Shown: piece after piece, positions 38,101 to 47,726 of the stretch
Position numbering within the stretch: the first letter of the stretch is position 1
Layout: every line of letters starts with the position of its first letter
Source of the DNA: Massilia aurea
GTDB lineage: Bacteria > Pseudomonadota > Gammaproteobacteria > Burkholderiales > Burkholderiaceae_D
NCBI RefSeq assembly: GCF_014200505.1
Contig: NZ_JACHBX010000002.1
Location: forward strand, 682,001 to 746,000
Length of the DNA: 64,000 bases
Direction: 5' to 3'
Notes under the pieces: model-generated
Seen by the model: the letters and a program-made list of their open reading frames with translations, nothing else
What the model was told of the DNA's origin: nothing
Databases searched by the model: none
Program-made: the position numbers and the translations under genes

Positions 38101-38834
38101 GCTTTGCCGATCGCATGGATGGCCTGCTCGTACGACGCGTAATAATGTTGCGCATCGAGTTCGGTCAGCGCCGCTTCACCCAGCATGTCGTACGAATAGC
38201 GATAGCCGCGCGTTTCGTTCTCGCGGCTGTTTTTCAGTGCCTCGTCGATGGTCTGGCCGGTGACGAACTGGTTACCCAGCATGCGCATCGCCATGTCGAC
38301 GCCCTTGCGGATCAGCGGTTCGCCGCCCTTGGCGATCATGCGCGTGAGCGCCGAGCCCAGGCCTTGCTCGCTATTGGTCGACACCAGCTTGCCGGTGATG
38401 AGCAGGCCCCAGGTGGCTGCGTTGACGAACAGCGACGGGGATTCGCCCAGGTGCTTGCGCCAGTCGCCCTTGCTGATCTTGTCGGCGATGAGGCGGTCGG
38501 CCGTTTCGCTGTCCGGAATGCGCAGCAGTGCTTCGGCCAGGCACATCAATGCCACACCTTCTTCGGATGACAGCGAGAATTCATGCATCAGGGCGTCCAC
38601 GCCCGACGAGCGGGTGCGTTTTTCACGCACGGCGGCGACCAGGCGGTGCGCCAGGGCCTGGGCATCGTGGCTGGCGCCGGAACCCTGGACCAGCAGCCAC
38701 TGTACCGCCTCAGTTTCATCGCGGCGGTAGGCGGCCGTGATGGCGGCGCGCAGGGGAGTCTGGTCGCGCTTGATTTCAGCGTGAAGGGCGTCGAACGGAA
38801 CGAAGGTGGAGGCCGGGTGAGCAGCAATCTGCAT
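35175..38834 (-). CDS. putA: Bifunctional proline dehydrogenase / L-glutamate-5-semialdehyde dehydrogenase
   Basis: A 1219-residue protein that oxidises proline to glutamate. The FAD-dependent proline dehydrogenase barrel occupies about residues 130-480 (GPGISIKLSALHPRY, VRLVKGAYWDAEIKRAQ, FATHNAHT). The aldehyde dehydrogenase domain covers about 570-1030 (ISPWNFPLAIFTGQVAAAL, GGQNALIVDSSALPEQ, catalytic Cys in SAFDSAGQRCSALRVL). A C-terminal partial ALDH-like domain follows. Unlike E. coli PutA there is no N-terminal ribbon-helix-helix, so it should not repress its own gene; the divergent Lrp-type regulator likely does that work. Confidence 0.97.
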   Translation of the reverse strand: MQIAAHPASTFVPFDALHAEIKRDQTPLRAAITAAYRRDETEAVQWLLVQGSGASHDAQALAHRLVAAVREKRTRSSGVDALMHEFSLSSEEGVALMCLAEALLRIPDSETADRLIADKISKGDWRKHLGESPSLFVNAATWGLLITGKLVSTNSEQGLGSALTRMIAKGGEPLIRKGVDMAMRMLGNQFVTGQTIDEALKNSRENETRGYRYSYDMLGEAALTELDAQHYYASYEQAIHAIGKASNGRGIKDGPGISIKLSALHPRYSRAQSARVMDELLPRVRSLVLLAKRYDIGINIDAEEADRLEISLDMLEVLAFDPELAGFEGIGLVVQAYQKRCPYVIDYVIDLAKRSGRKFMVRLVKGAYWDAEIKRAQVDGMPGYPVYTRKVHTDVSYLICARKLLGASDILYPQFATHNAHTLSVIYTWARLGNISNYEFQCLHGMGETLYDQVVGSKNLDKPCRIYAPVGSHETLLAYLVRRLLENGANSSFVNQIVDESVAINTLITDPFEVARASGGKPHPAIALPVDMFGTERKNSAGMDLVNEDILGVLAGGLSQQRRHVAAPLTAAKVDAGPLANVVNPAQSADIVGLVQEASRADVDAALAAASAFAGEWAATSTTERAAILERTADLFEHHGVELMALAVREAGKSLPNAIAELREAVDFLRYYAVQIRAVTGVQANVQALGPVSCISPWNFPLAIFTGQVAAALAAGNVVLAKPAEQTPLIAHRAVELFLEAGTPRAALQLLPGRGEVVGAALTADSRIKGVIFTGSTEVAQLINRTLAKRAEQEGIDIPLVAETGGQNALIVDSSALPEQVVGDVLSSAFDSAGQRCSALRVLFLQEDIADKTIKMLKGAMQELRVGSPDRLATDIGPVIDAEAQRNLLAHIERTKATARSHFALELPSAITSCGTFVPPTVLEIASLSELKQEVFGPVLHIVRYRRADLPKVIASINATGFGLTLGVHSRIDETIDYIVNHAHVGNIYVNRNIVGAVVGVQPFGGEGKSGTGPKAGGPLYIKRLQRGAAPLMDHVRQADVALEALIGWLRTNGQQPVVALAEGYARTSLNGVAIDLPGPTGERNRLSFTPRGVVLCASGTPAGLLNQVAAALATGNRALVLTMSPEAIPANLPQAVKERVRFIGKDEVDAGEFAIALVESGLAGSLRTQLAARSGAIVGVVDTEPLAAVDLWRLVAERAVCVNTTAAGGNASLMTLGL

Positions 38835-39047
38835 GGCTATCTAGTCAAAAGAAAAATACACAACGAGGGCCACCGCACAGCAAAAGCGCCGTGCTGTAAG
38901 CAACAGCCGGCGCAGATTGGAACTTGGTGGAAATGATTCGATTGTAGAAGGATTTCTTCTGGATTTATTCTGGATTTAACCGATACTGGCAATAGATAGT
39001 TTTTGATGCGACAATCTGACCAAATAAAATTTACAAGGAGATGTAGC

Positions 39048-39503
39048 ATGCTGGACAAGATTAGCAAAAAGATTCTGGCCGAATTGCAGAACGACGGCCG
39101 CATCAGCAACGTCGAACTGGCGGCGCGCGTCAACTTGTCGCCGGCTGCCTGCCTTGAACGTGTACGCAAGCTGCACGAATCAGGTTACATCATGGGCTAC
39201 ACCGCCCAGCTCAACCCGCAGTTGCTGGACGTGTCGCTGCTGGTCTTCATCGAAGTCGTGCTCGACCGCACCACGCCTGAAGTGTTCGATGCCTTCAAGC
39301 AGAGCGTGCAGATGATTCCCGAAGTGCTCGAATGCCATATGGTGGCGGGCGGCTTCGACTACCTGGTCAAGGCGCGCGTGAAAGACATGGCCGCTTACCG
39401 CGAATTTCTGGGCAAAACGCTGCTGCAGAAAGGTGTGCGCGAGACGCACACCTATGCGGTGATGGAAGAAGTGAAAAACTCCACCAAGCTGCCGATTCGC
39501 TGA
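39048..39503 (+). CDS. Lrp/AsnC family regulator, probable activator of putA
   Basis: A 151-residue regulator: N-terminal helix-turn-helix (ISKKILAELQNDGRISNVELAARVNLSPAACLERVRKLHESGYI) and C-terminal RAM domain (LECHMVAGGFDYLVKARVKDMAAYREFL). An AAGGAG ribosome site sits eight bases before the ATG. It faces away from putA across 213 bases, the usual layout for a proline-sensing Lrp-type regulator next to its target; the ligand is inferred from position only. A leucine role cannot be excluded. Confidence 0.92.
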   Translation: MLDKISKKILAELQNDGRISNVELAARVNLSPAACLERVRKLHESGYIMGYTAQLNPQLLDVSLLVFIEVVLDRTTPEVFDAFKQSVQMIPEVLECHMVAGGFDYLVKARVKDMAAYREFLGKTLLQKGVRETHTYAVMEEVKNSTKLPIR

Positions 39504-39504
39504 G

Positions 39505-41541
39505 TTATGGCTGCCCAGCCTGGCCGGTTTTGCTGGTCTGGCCGGTCATGCGTAGTGCGCCGCGGTACAGAAGGGCGGCAGGTGATGCTTGCGCGGCCTG
39601 ACTGGCGGCCTGACCGGCGGCCTGAGTGAGATCCTGCGGCATAGCGCCGTCGCGGCCGGCTTCAAACATGACTTTGCGCATCGCGCCCACGCTATTCGCT
39701 TCTTCGATGCGCACTGCCATCCTGCTGGCGCTGGTCAGCGCGTCGCCCTCCCCCGCCACCGCATCGATCACGAAGCGGTAGCCCGGGCGATTGGACAGTT
39801 GCCCCGTGCCTTCCAGCCTGACCCGGTTGCCGTCGAGCGTGATCCGATCCAGCGTCTCGCCTTTGAATGACGTGCTGCCCATCAGACGAAACACGAACGG
39901 CGTGCCAGCAGCTGTCTTGAGCGCGAGTGGCGCTGCCAGCCGGAAGGCTGTTCTGGCAGCAGGCGAATAGACACCGCTACCAGGGGCCGCAGCCGACTGG
40001 AGCATCCCTTCGCCGACCAGTTGCGCGCCGTCGGTGAAGCCGACCCGGACGGACGCAGACATCGTCGTACGTCTGCGCGCCGAATCGGTGACGATCACGG
40101 TCGCGCGGTAATCCCCTGCAACGCCAAATTTGTGTTCAGCCAGCACTGTGCCGGTGCCATTACGCTCGCGCACGACCGCCGGCAGCGGCCCGCTGCCATC
40201 GCCCCAGTCAATGGTGGCAGTGTGGGTATCGCTTGCATTGCGGTCGCGAAATGACAGCGTGAGCCTGGCAAGCTCGTTCTGGCGCAGCGCCGGGATTTGT
40301 ATCGGACCCAGCACCGGCGCATCGGTACCGCTGCCACCACGACACAGAAACACCAGGCCGGCGTTGGATTGGGCCAGGATGTCGCCGTTGGCTGCAATAC
40401 CAAGCCCTTCGGTGAGCACCAACCCTGTTGGCGAGTTCTGCAGGCGCAGATTGAGATCGGTTGCCACGCCCGTGCGCGACCAGCGATAGGCGCGGCCTTC
40501 GTCGAGCATGCCGGAGCGGACCAGGCCCACGCTCACGCCATCATCATTCAGTGCGTTGGCCTCGGACGTGAACATGCCCGCCGGGTGCAGACTGAGAAAA
40601 CCCCGCGCACGCGAATACCGGAAAGCGCGAAACTCGCTCGTGGTCGGGCCCCGCACGGCGCCGATGACCTCGCCCGTTTCATTGAGTGTCGTGGGATAGG
40701 CGGCATTGATGCTGACTGCGGGCTTTCCGGGACTCGACAAGAAGAACCCGCGGGTTGCAGCGTCGACGATGCGCCAACCGAGAACGTCGCCCTGATTATT
40801 GATGCGGATACCGAACGCACTGCGCGCGCCGAATGTTCCCAGATTCGTGGGACGGCCGTCTGCGTTCCAGACCAGCGTGGTCGTCCCGCCATTGACAGCA
40901 CTGCCCGAGCCGATGACGGCATCGAGATCGTTGATGCCGTAGGCAGCGCCTGGAACGAAGCCCGTGACGCCGGGCAGTGATGACAGGCGATTTGCCGACG
41001 TCCAGCGCACTGCACGCACGCTGCTGTTGTCGCTGGACGTGGCAGACAGACCCGCGATCTGGCCATGTTTGTTGATGGCGTCCAGGGAGGCGTATTCGCT
41101 CACATTAAGCGACGGCAGCACGACCCGGCCCCGCGCGGCCGACCAGCGCAGCGGCTGGTAACGCAGGCCACCGGGACTCTGCGCGTCAAGGAAGCGTGCG
41201 TTGAAAATCACCTCGCCTTGTTCGTTCAGACCGCCGACAAACGTACGGTCATTGCCTGGAGGACTGATATCGACAATGCGATCGCCATTGAAGAACGCCA
41301 CCTGGGTGCGATCGTCCGGCCCCAGGTACTCGAATGCAGCCTGACCATGTGCATTGACAAAGCCGTTGTAGGTCGTTGGTGCGGCGAGATTGACGATGCT
41401 GTAGATGTCACCACTACTGCGCTCGGTATCAGTGGCGTCATCCTCTGCAGCGCCATTGGCACCGCCGGATAGCGCAAGCATGAGCAGCAGAGTGATCGCA
41501 AACACCCCGTATTGGCCTGTCGATAAATGGCGCATTGTCAT
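39505..41541 (-). CDS. Secreted HAF-repeat protein with PKD-like domain
   Basis: A 678-residue exported protein with a signal peptide ending near LALSGGANGA. Residues about 45-400 consist of repeats with a GINxxGDVxG-like core (for example FGIRINNQGDVLGWRI and YGINDLDAVIGSG), as in HAF-repeat proteins. A PKD-like segment follows (TIDWGDGSGPLPAVVRERNG). Two ATGs two codons apart are possible; AGGGAG lies best for the second (41535), and the first is given here. Role unknown, probably at the cell surface or outside. Confidence 0.75.
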   Translation of the reverse strand: MTMRHLSTGQYGVFAITLLLMLALSGGANGAAEDDATDTERSSGDIYSIVNLAAPTTYNGFVNAHGQAAFEYLGPDDRTQVAFFNGDRIVDISPPGNDRTFVGGLNEQGEVIFNARFLDAQSPGGLRYQPLRWSAARGRVVLPSLNVSEYASLDAINKHGQIAGLSATSSDNSSVRAVRWTSANRLSSLPGVTGFVPGAAYGINDLDAVIGSGSAVNGGTTTLVWNADGRPTNLGTFGARSAFGIRINNQGDVLGWRIVDAATRGFFLSSPGKPAVSINAAYPTTLNETGEVIGAVRGPTTSEFRAFRYSRARGFLSLHPAGMFTSEANALNDDGVSVGLVRSGMLDEGRAYRWSRTGVATDLNLRLQNSPTGLVLTEGLGIAANGDILAQSNAGLVFLCRGGSGTDAPVLGPIQIPALRQNELARLTLSFRDRNASDTHTATIDWGDGSGPLPAVVRERNGTGTVLAEHKFGVAGDYRATVIVTDSARRRTTMSASVRVGFTDGAQLVGEGMLQSAAAPGSGVYSPAARTAFRLAAPLALKTAAGTPFVFRLMGSTSFKGETLDRITLDGNRVRLEGTGQLSNRPGYRFVIDAVAGEGDALTSASRMAVRIEEANSVGAMRKVMFEAGRDGAMPQDLTQAAGQAASQAAQASPAALLYRGALRMTGQTSKTGQAGQP

Positions 41542-41755
41542 CTCCCTGTCTCCCTGTAGGTGCGTATGCGGTATGCACGGCGCATGCCCATTCTGGAACG
41601 TGACGAATCATTCAGGATGCGCTAGCGCAAACCCGCTGACGGATCTCGCGCAAAACGGATTGGGGAATTGCATGGTAGGCAGAGCCACCAAGCAAGGAGG
41701 TCGGCGTACAGGAGAGAAGGGATGACGCGGCTGCGCCATCCTTGGCGACAACGTA

Positions 41756-42709
41756 TCAGACGACCTTGCGCACGCCGCCTTTAGAAGCGCTTTCTGCCAT
41801 GCCTTCGAGGTTCTTGCGCAGCCAGCGGTGCGCCGGGCTGCGGCCATCACGCTCGTGCCACAGCATGTCCAGGTGGACGGCCGGCAGCTGGAGTGGGAGT
41901 TCTTTCCAGATCAGCACATCGGCCATGCCGGTCGAGACCAGCAAGTGCTTCGGCAGCACCGTGATCAGGTCCGAGTTGGCCACCACACGGCCGGCCGTGA
42001 AGAACTGGTTCACCGTCAGCAGGATGCGCCGTTCGCGGCCCATCTGGCCCAGTGCCTCGTCCACCAAGCCGTGGGCGCGGCCCGAGAAGCTCACCAGCAG
42101 GTGGTTTGCCTTGCAATAGGTGTCGAGATCGAGCTTTTCCTTGGCCAGCGGGTGATCCTTGCGCATCACGCACACGTACACGCCCGAATACAGCCGTTCG
42201 TGGCGAATCGGCGAGCCCGTTTCATACGACAACTGCGCCGCCACACCAGGAAAGAAGCCCACTGCCAGATCAATATCGCCGCGCAGCAGCATCGGCCGCG
42301 GTTCGCGCGTGGTCAGCGGCACCATGCGGATGTTCACGCCTGGCGCCTCGCCTTCGATCGAGCGCATCAGCGACGGCAGCCACAGGGCAGCGGTCGCGTC
42401 GGCCATCGCCATCCGGAACGTTGCCTGCGCCTTGGAGACATCGAACGTTTCCGGCATCACGGCCGCTTCGAGCGCCGCCAGCGCCTGGCGCACCGCTGGC
42501 CACAGCGCTTCGGCGCGCGGCGTCGGCTTGACGCCGTACGCGGTGCGGATCAGGAGTTCGTCGCCCAGGCTTTCACGCAATCGCTTGATGGCATTCGAGA
42601 CAGCAGGCTGGGTCATGGCCAGGTGGCCGGCAGCGCGGGTCAGGTTTTGCTCGGTCATGACGGCATCGAACACGCGCAGCAAATTCAGGTCAAGCGTCAG
42701 AAAGCTCAT
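41756..42709 (-). CDS. LysR family transcriptional regulator
   Basis: A 317-residue LysR-type regulator: N-terminal helix-turn-helix in LLRVFDAVMTEQNLTRAAGHLAMTQPAVSNAIKRLR, then a periplasmic-binding-like effector domain. The start at 42709 (MSFLTLDLNLL) is the family start; the frame upstream is not conserved-looking. It is divergent to a small membrane protein gene 138 bases away, which could be a target. The ligand is unknown; the sequence resembles the NodD/LeuO-like subgroup (LDLNLLRVFDAV), which is only a weak hint. Confidence 0.9.
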   Translation of the reverse strand: MSFLTLDLNLLRVFDAVMTEQNLTRAAGHLAMTQPAVSNAIKRLRESLGDELLIRTAYGVKPTPRAEALWPAVRQALAALEAAVMPETFDVSKAQATFRMAMADATAALWLPSLMRSIEGEAPGVNIRMVPLTTREPRPMLLRGDIDLAVGFFPGVAAQLSYETGSPIRHERLYSGVYVCVMRKDHPLAKEKLDLDTYCKANHLLVSFSGRAHGLVDEALGQMGRERRILLTVNQFFTAGRVVANSDLITVLPKHLLVSTGMADVLIWKELPLQLPAVHLDMLWHERDGRSPAHRWLRKNLEGMAESASKGGVRKVV

Positions 42710-42819
42710 GGAATTCAGGATAAAACTGTCGTGAATACAAGTGTACCTCAACTCATTCACAAACAGTATAAGTGCCATCAGCGATGGGAATTAGATTTAT
42801 ATGTTGCGATGCACTAGAG

Positions 42820-42828
42820 TTATCCACA
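42820..42828 (+). promoter_or_regulatory. DnaA box outside oriC
   Basis: A perfect TTATCCACA in the gap between the LysR gene and the small membrane protein gene, 19 bases before the latter's ATG. Single consensus boxes can titrate DnaA or tie a gene to the cell cycle; a chance match is also possible. Confidence 0.5.
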
Positions 42829-42847
42829 ATTACAGAACGAGTACATC

Positions 42848-43045
42848 ATGTTTTCCACCGCCACCCTAGTTCAAACCGCCAGTGCGGTGCCCTACAGCCT
42901 GTTGTTCAGCATGACCATCTATCTCGCCCTGCTCGGCGGAGTCGCCCTGTTCTTCCGTCCTCTGCTGGTTGGTATTGGCCGCGCGCTGTACCTGACGGTA
43001 CGGCCCCGCCCAAGCAAATCGGCCCTGCCGTCGAAGTCAGCCTGA
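42848..43045 (+). CDS. Small single-span membrane protein
   Basis: A 65-residue protein with one long hydrophobic stretch (LLFSMTIYLALLGGVALFF) and a basic Ser/Pro-rich C-terminus (RPRPSKSALPSKSA). No family is recognised. It is followed by a hairpin terminator and divergent to a LysR gene, which supports it as a real short transcription unit. Confidence 0.6.
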   Translation: MFSTATLVQTASAVPYSLLFSMTIYLALLGGVALFFRPLLVGIGRALYLTVRPRPSKSALPSKSA

Positions 43046-43082
43046 TGACCATCGATCACTGACCTGCTTTTCCCCTTCGCTG

Positions 43083-43118
43083 AAACGCGGCACCGGACAC
43101 GGTAGCCGCGTTTTTTTT
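43083..43118 (+). terminator. Terminator after the small membrane protein gene
   Basis: AAACGCGGCACCG and CGGTAGCCGCGTTT pair with one bulged base around a short loop, then eight T follow. This is a typical Rho-independent terminator about 40 bases after the stop codon at 43045. Confidence 0.85.
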
Positions 43119-43179
43119 CGCCTGTCGCTTTGTATTCCGGCAAGGCACGCCCAACTCTCATGTTTTCAACGGTGACTTG

Positions 43180-43560
43180 GTGTTACCCAACTTTTCTCGG
43201 CCTCAAAATGTGACAAAGTTCACATAGAATTACATAATCTAGAAATTTCTAGGTGCGTAGAAATGGATTTTAGACCGATTTACGCTAATGAAATCATCTT
43301 TAAGCGATAATTTAGAGGAATTTGGCTAAAATTTTATATATTAAAAATTGAGAATAAATTTAAGCTTAATTGAGTAAAATTAAACGACGAAGCAGAATTT
43401 AAGACGATATTTATTATCTGTTCCACGAAGTTCACATTCTATGTAAATTATAATAAAACTATAAGTAACAAGAAGGGCGATGGAAAATTTGCTACTGGAA
43501 GTATCGATAAAGCTAACCATGTAGAACGTTGGAGGATCAAACGAGATGCGACGCGAATTG
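43180..43560. other. AT-rich stretch without a gene
   Basis: About 380 bases of clearly lower GC than the surroundings, with many short stop codons in all frames. It holds a repeated AAGTTCACAT with flanking ATAGAATTACAT / TCTATGTAAATTATA, which are partly inverted to each other, and a dyad CTAGAAATTTCTAG (43239-43252). No protein or RNA gene is recognised. From 43577 the GC rises again with a CCGCCAGC/GCTGGCGG hairpin (43577-43602). Confidence 0.6.
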
Positions 43561-43660
43561 ATTACGCGAGTGAACGCCGCCAGCGGTCAAGCCAGCTGGC
43601 GGTGTAGAGATATAGGGGAGGAGAAGCGAGCCGACAGGGAGGCGTCGGCCAGGGAGACGG

Positions 43661-44477
<817 letters not shown>

Positions 44478-44543
44478 TTATGCCTTAAATACCCGGCATT
44501 CGCCCCACGCTGGGGCGGGGTTTGCCCAATGGCTGTGCAGTTT

Positions 44544-45218
44544 TCACAGCCTTTCAACAACGCATGCCTGTTTTTCTTGCAGCTTGAGCAGATGATAGTA
44601 GACCATGCCGGCCTTATCCGCACGTACGGCTTCCCAGCCTGCCAGCCACTCGGGTACCGCATCACCTTCGGCCAGCAGGGGCGCCTCCGCTTCTGCGTAC
44701 ACCATGCCGCCCTCGTTCAGCAGCGCTGCGCACAACGGCAAGGTCTTGGCCAGCAAGTCTTGCTGGTAAGGTGGATCGAGAAAGATCACGTCGAAGCGCT
44801 GGCCACGGGTGACCAGGTCGCGCACGAGCGTCAACGCGTCCGCGCGCAGGATGGTGACGTTGGTCGCCTTGAGCTTGTCGCGGTTTGCTTCCAGCTGGCG
44901 TACCGCAGGGCTATGGTTATCAACCATCAGCACCGACGCCGCGCCGCGGCTGGCCGCTTCGAAGCCCAGCGCCCCGGAACCGGCGTACAGGTCGAGCACG
45001 GTAGCAGCATCCCAGTCATTGGCGAGCAGGTGATTGATCCAGTTGAAAACGGTCTCGCGCACCCGGTCCGGCGTGGGCCGCAGGCCAAGGGCGTCGACGA
45101 CGGGGAGCAGGGTTCGTTTGAAGGCGCCGCCGATGATGCGGACCTGATGTTGCGCCATGCGCGGCGCGCCGTGCGGCTTGGTGCCGGCAGGCTTGGAGTT
45201 GATGGACTTTCTGTGCAT
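44544..45218 (-). CDS. rsmD: 16S rRNA (guanine966-N2)-methyltransferase RsmD
   Basis: A 224-residue methyltransferase. The N-terminal IIGGAFKRTLLPV and PTPDRVRETVFNWI identify RsmD; the SAM motif is LDLYAGSGALGFEAASRG and the catalytic motif DPPY. It methylates G966 of 16S rRNA. I chose the ATG at 45218; a GTG three codons upstream is the alternative, and some relatives begin at the internal MAQHQVRIIGG. Confidence 0.95.
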   Translation of the reverse strand: MHRKSINSKPAGTKPHGAPRMAQHQVRIIGGAFKRTLLPVVDALGLRPTPDRVRETVFNWINHLLANDWDAATVLDLYAGSGALGFEAASRGAASVLMVDNHSPAVRQLEANRDKLKATNVTILRADALTLVRDLVTRGQRFDVIFLDPPYQQDLLAKTLPLCAALLNEGGMVYAEAEAPLLAEGDAVPEWLAGWEAVRADKAGMVYYHLLKLQEKQACVVERL

Positions 45219-45296
45219 GGGCGGCACTATAGCATGGGGTTTACATGCGATTGTGCGCCGCCCTTTGCGTACTTCTTCAGTGACTTATTGGCTTAC

Positions 45297-46190
45297 TTAT
45301 TTACCTGCAGCCAGCGCCTCAAGGTCGCCAATCCAGCCCTGGATACGCTCCTGCGCATGGGCTTTCTGCTGCGGCGTGGCGATCCGGATCGCTGTCATGA
45401 TGAACTTGGTGGTGTGATCAATGCTGGCGTCATAGAAACCCTTGCGTTCCGGCGAGTCCATGCGGGCAGACAATTCCCGCATCAAGCCTGCGACACGCGC
45501 CGACGTCTGTTCGCGGTTGAGTTTCTTTTGCTGGATCTCTTGCAGCACGGCCAGCACGCGGCGCTGGCGGTACTGGCGCTCTTCCAGCCACAGGTTGTTG
45601 TCCAGCGGACGCAGATCGGACGCGCGGCGCAGGGTCGCCTCCTGTTCGCTGCTGAAGTTGCCGAACCAGAGTTCCATCTGTTCCATCGACTTCTTGAAAC
45701 GGGCACGCTGGCGCTTGTCGACACTGCCATCCATGAACTTGCGACGGTATTCGTCGTTCTTGTCCTTGAACTTGCGCTCCATGTGGGTGATCTGGTCGGG
45801 CGTGATCGACATGGCCAGCGTCGTCAGTTCCGGCACGGCGCGCTGGCCCAGGCGATCGGCGCGCACGCGGATTTCGCGGTAGTCGCCGAGCAGGTCGGCC
45901 TGGGTCGGGTTGCCAGCCAGCTGGCGCTTGAACGTGCCCAGCAATGCAGCATAGTCACGCAACTCCGTCTTGCGGTGCCACTGGAACACGGCTTTGATAT
46001 CGCGCTTGGCCACATCCGCTTGTTGACCTTCGAAGTCGACATACGAATTCATCCACCAGTACAGTAAAGTGTCACCCTGGTTGTACGAGAAGCGAATCGA
46101 GCTGCAACCGGCGGCCATGACCGTCATGGCAAGCAGCAGAAGCGCAAACACGCGTCGGAACGCGCCATCGCGCATGCTAAAATTTTTCAT
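45297..46190 (-). CDS. DUF6279 family lipoprotein
   Basis: A 297-residue predicted lipoprotein: signal sequence ending M25-A-A-G-C29, so it is anchored in a membrane after the Cys. The mature part is helical and charged (SSIRFSYNQGDTLLYWWMNSYVDFEGQQ onward), which matches the DUF6279 family. Function unknown. An internal ATG at 46175 gives an equally good signal peptide. It is divergent to glmU with only 25 bases between the starts. Confidence 0.85.
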   Translation of the reverse strand: MKNFSMRDGAFRRVFALLLLAMTVMAAGCSSIRFSYNQGDTLLYWWMNSYVDFEGQQADVAKRDIKAVFQWHRKTELRDYAALLGTFKRQLAGNPTQADLLGDYREIRVRADRLGQRAVPELTTLAMSITPDQITHMERKFKDKNDEYRRKFMDGSVDKRQRARFKKSMEQMELWFGNFSSEQEATLRRASDLRPLDNNLWLEERQYRQRRVLAVLQEIQQKKLNREQTSARVAGLMRELSARMDSPERKGFYDASIDHTTKFIMTAIRIATPQQKAHAQERIQGWIGDLEALAAGK

Positions 46191-46215
46191 ATATTCAACT
46201 TTTTGAGAACGGCTT

Positions 46216-47592
46216 ATGAACGTTGTGATCCTCGCCGCCGGTATGGGCAAACGCATGCAGTCTGCCTTGCCGAAAGTACTGCATCCACTGGCTGGTAAGC
46301 CCCTTTTGCGCCACGTCATCGATACCGCGCGTGGCTTGAATCCGCAGAAATTATGCGTGATTTATGGACATGGAGGCGCAGCGGTGCCAGAGATGGTCGC
46401 AACAGTGGCAGAATCCACCGGCAGCACGATCGATACCGCGCTGCAGGAACCGCAGCAGGGCACCGGTCACGCCGTCATGCAAGCCGTGCCGCAACTGGAT
46501 GACGACCAGCCAACGATCGTGCTCTACGGCGACGTGCCGCTGACCACCGTCGCCACGCTGCGCCGCCTGGTCGAGGCTGCTGGTAGCGACAAGCTGGGCA
46601 TTCTCACCGTCGAGCAGGCCAATCCATTCGGGCTGGGCCGCATCGTGCGTGAAGACGGCAAGATCGTGCGTATCGTCGAAGAGAAAGACGCTACCGAGGC
46701 CGAACGCGCTATCAAGGAAATCAACAGCGGCATCATGGCGATTCCAACCCGCCATCTCAAGAAGTGGCTGGCGGCGCTGTCCAACAACAATGCCCAGGGC
46801 GAGTATTACCTTACCGACATCGTCGCCCAGGCCGTGGCCGACGGTGTGCCGGTCGTCTCGAGCCAGCCGTCCGGCGAATGGGAAGTGGCGGGCGTGAACA
46901 GCAAAGTGCAGTTGGCCGAGCTCGAGCGCCGTCACCAGCTGAACATTGCCCACGCATTGCTGGAACGCGGCGTGACCTTGATGGATCCGGCCCGCATCGA
47001 TGTGCGCGGTGAACTCATTTGCGGTCGCGATGTCACGATCGATGTGGGTTGCGTATTCGAAGGCCGCGTCGAGCTGGCCGACGGCGTGCGCATCGGCGCG
47101 CACTGCGTGCTGGTCGACGCCACCGTGGGCGCGGGCGCCAATATCAAGCCGTTCTCCCATATCGACGACGCCACGATCGGCGCCGCCTCGCAGATCGGCC
47201 CGTACGCGCGCTTGCGGCCGGGCACCACGCTCGGCGAAGATGTCCACATCGGTAACTTTGTCGAGGTCAAGAACAGCACGGTCGCCGCGCACAGCAAGGC
47301 CAATCACCTGGCGTACGTGGGCGACGCCACAATCGGTTCGCGCGTCAACATCGGCGCCGGCGTCATTACGTGCAACTACGACGGCGCGAACAAGTTCCGC
47401 ACCGTGATCGAAGACGACGTGTTCGTTGGCAGCGACACCCAGCTGATCGCGCCGGTCACGGTCGGCAAGGGCGCGACGCTGGCGGCCGGCACGACGCTGA
47501 CCAAGGATGCGCCAGCCGGCAAGCTGACCATCTCGCGATCGAAGCAAATCACCATCGACAGCTGGAAGCGTCCAGTGAAAATCAAGAAGTAA
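46216..47592 (+). CDS. glmU: Bifunctional GlmU (GlcN-1-P acetyltransferase / UDP-GlcNAc pyrophosphorylase)
   Basis: A 458-residue two-domain enzyme. The pyrophosphorylase domain (1-230) opens [25 protein letters not shown]; the left-handed beta-helix acetyltransferase domain (about 250-458) is made of hexapeptide repeats with the catalytic His in [18 protein letters not shown] and [15 protein letters not shown]. It makes UDP-GlcNAc for peptidoglycan and LPS; glmS, which feeds it, is about 0.8 kb downstream. Confidence 0.98.
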   Translation: MNVVILAAGMGKRMQSALPKVLHPLAGKPLLRHVIDTARGLNPQKLCVIYGHGGAAVPEMVATVAESTGSTIDTALQEPQQGTGHAVMQAVPQLDDDQPTIVLYGDVPLTTVATLRRLVEAAGSDKLGILTVEQANPFGLGRIVREDGKIVRIVEEKDATEAERAIKEINSGIMAIPTRHLKKWLAALSNNNAQGEYYLTDIVAQAVADGVPVVSSQPSGEWEVAGVNSKVQLAELERRHQLNIAHALLERGVTLMDPARIDVRGELICGRDVTIDVGCVFEGRVELADGVRIGAHCVLVDATVGAGANIKPFSHIDDATIGAASQIGPYARLRPGTTLGEDVHIGNFVEVKNSTVAAHSKANHLAYVGDATIGSRVNIGAGVITCNYDGANKFRTVIEDDVFVGSDTQLIAPVTVGKGATLAAGTTLTKDAPAGKLTISRSKQITIDSWKRPVKIKK

Positions 47593-47691
47593 TCCACTGA
47601 GTGCGCACAGGCTAATCACAGGAAATGAACAAGATAAACACAGGGTAATACCCAGCTTATCCCATGTTCTTCCCTGTGGTCATCCACATTG

Positions 47692-47700
47692 TTATCCACA
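47692..47700 (+). promoter_or_regulatory. DnaA box in the glmU-Lrp gap
   Basis: A perfect TTATCCACA with related TATCCCA and CATCCACA matches within 45 bases upstream. It lies in the 134-base gap between the convergent ends of glmU and an Lrp-type gene, where it cannot be a promoter element of either. Confidence 0.5.
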
Positions 47701-47726
47701 GGTATTCGCGCGACTTTTATGCCTGA

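Noticed and set aside
35511-38570. A 1019-codon open frame antisense to putA
   Set aside because: It is the mirror frame of a long high-GC gene; its translation has no fold-like pattern and is rich in Arg, His and Gln, as expected of a shadow frame.
43420-43455. Promoter for a small RNA in the AT-rich stretch
   Set aside because: A TATAAT is present, but no -35 box lies at an acceptable distance.
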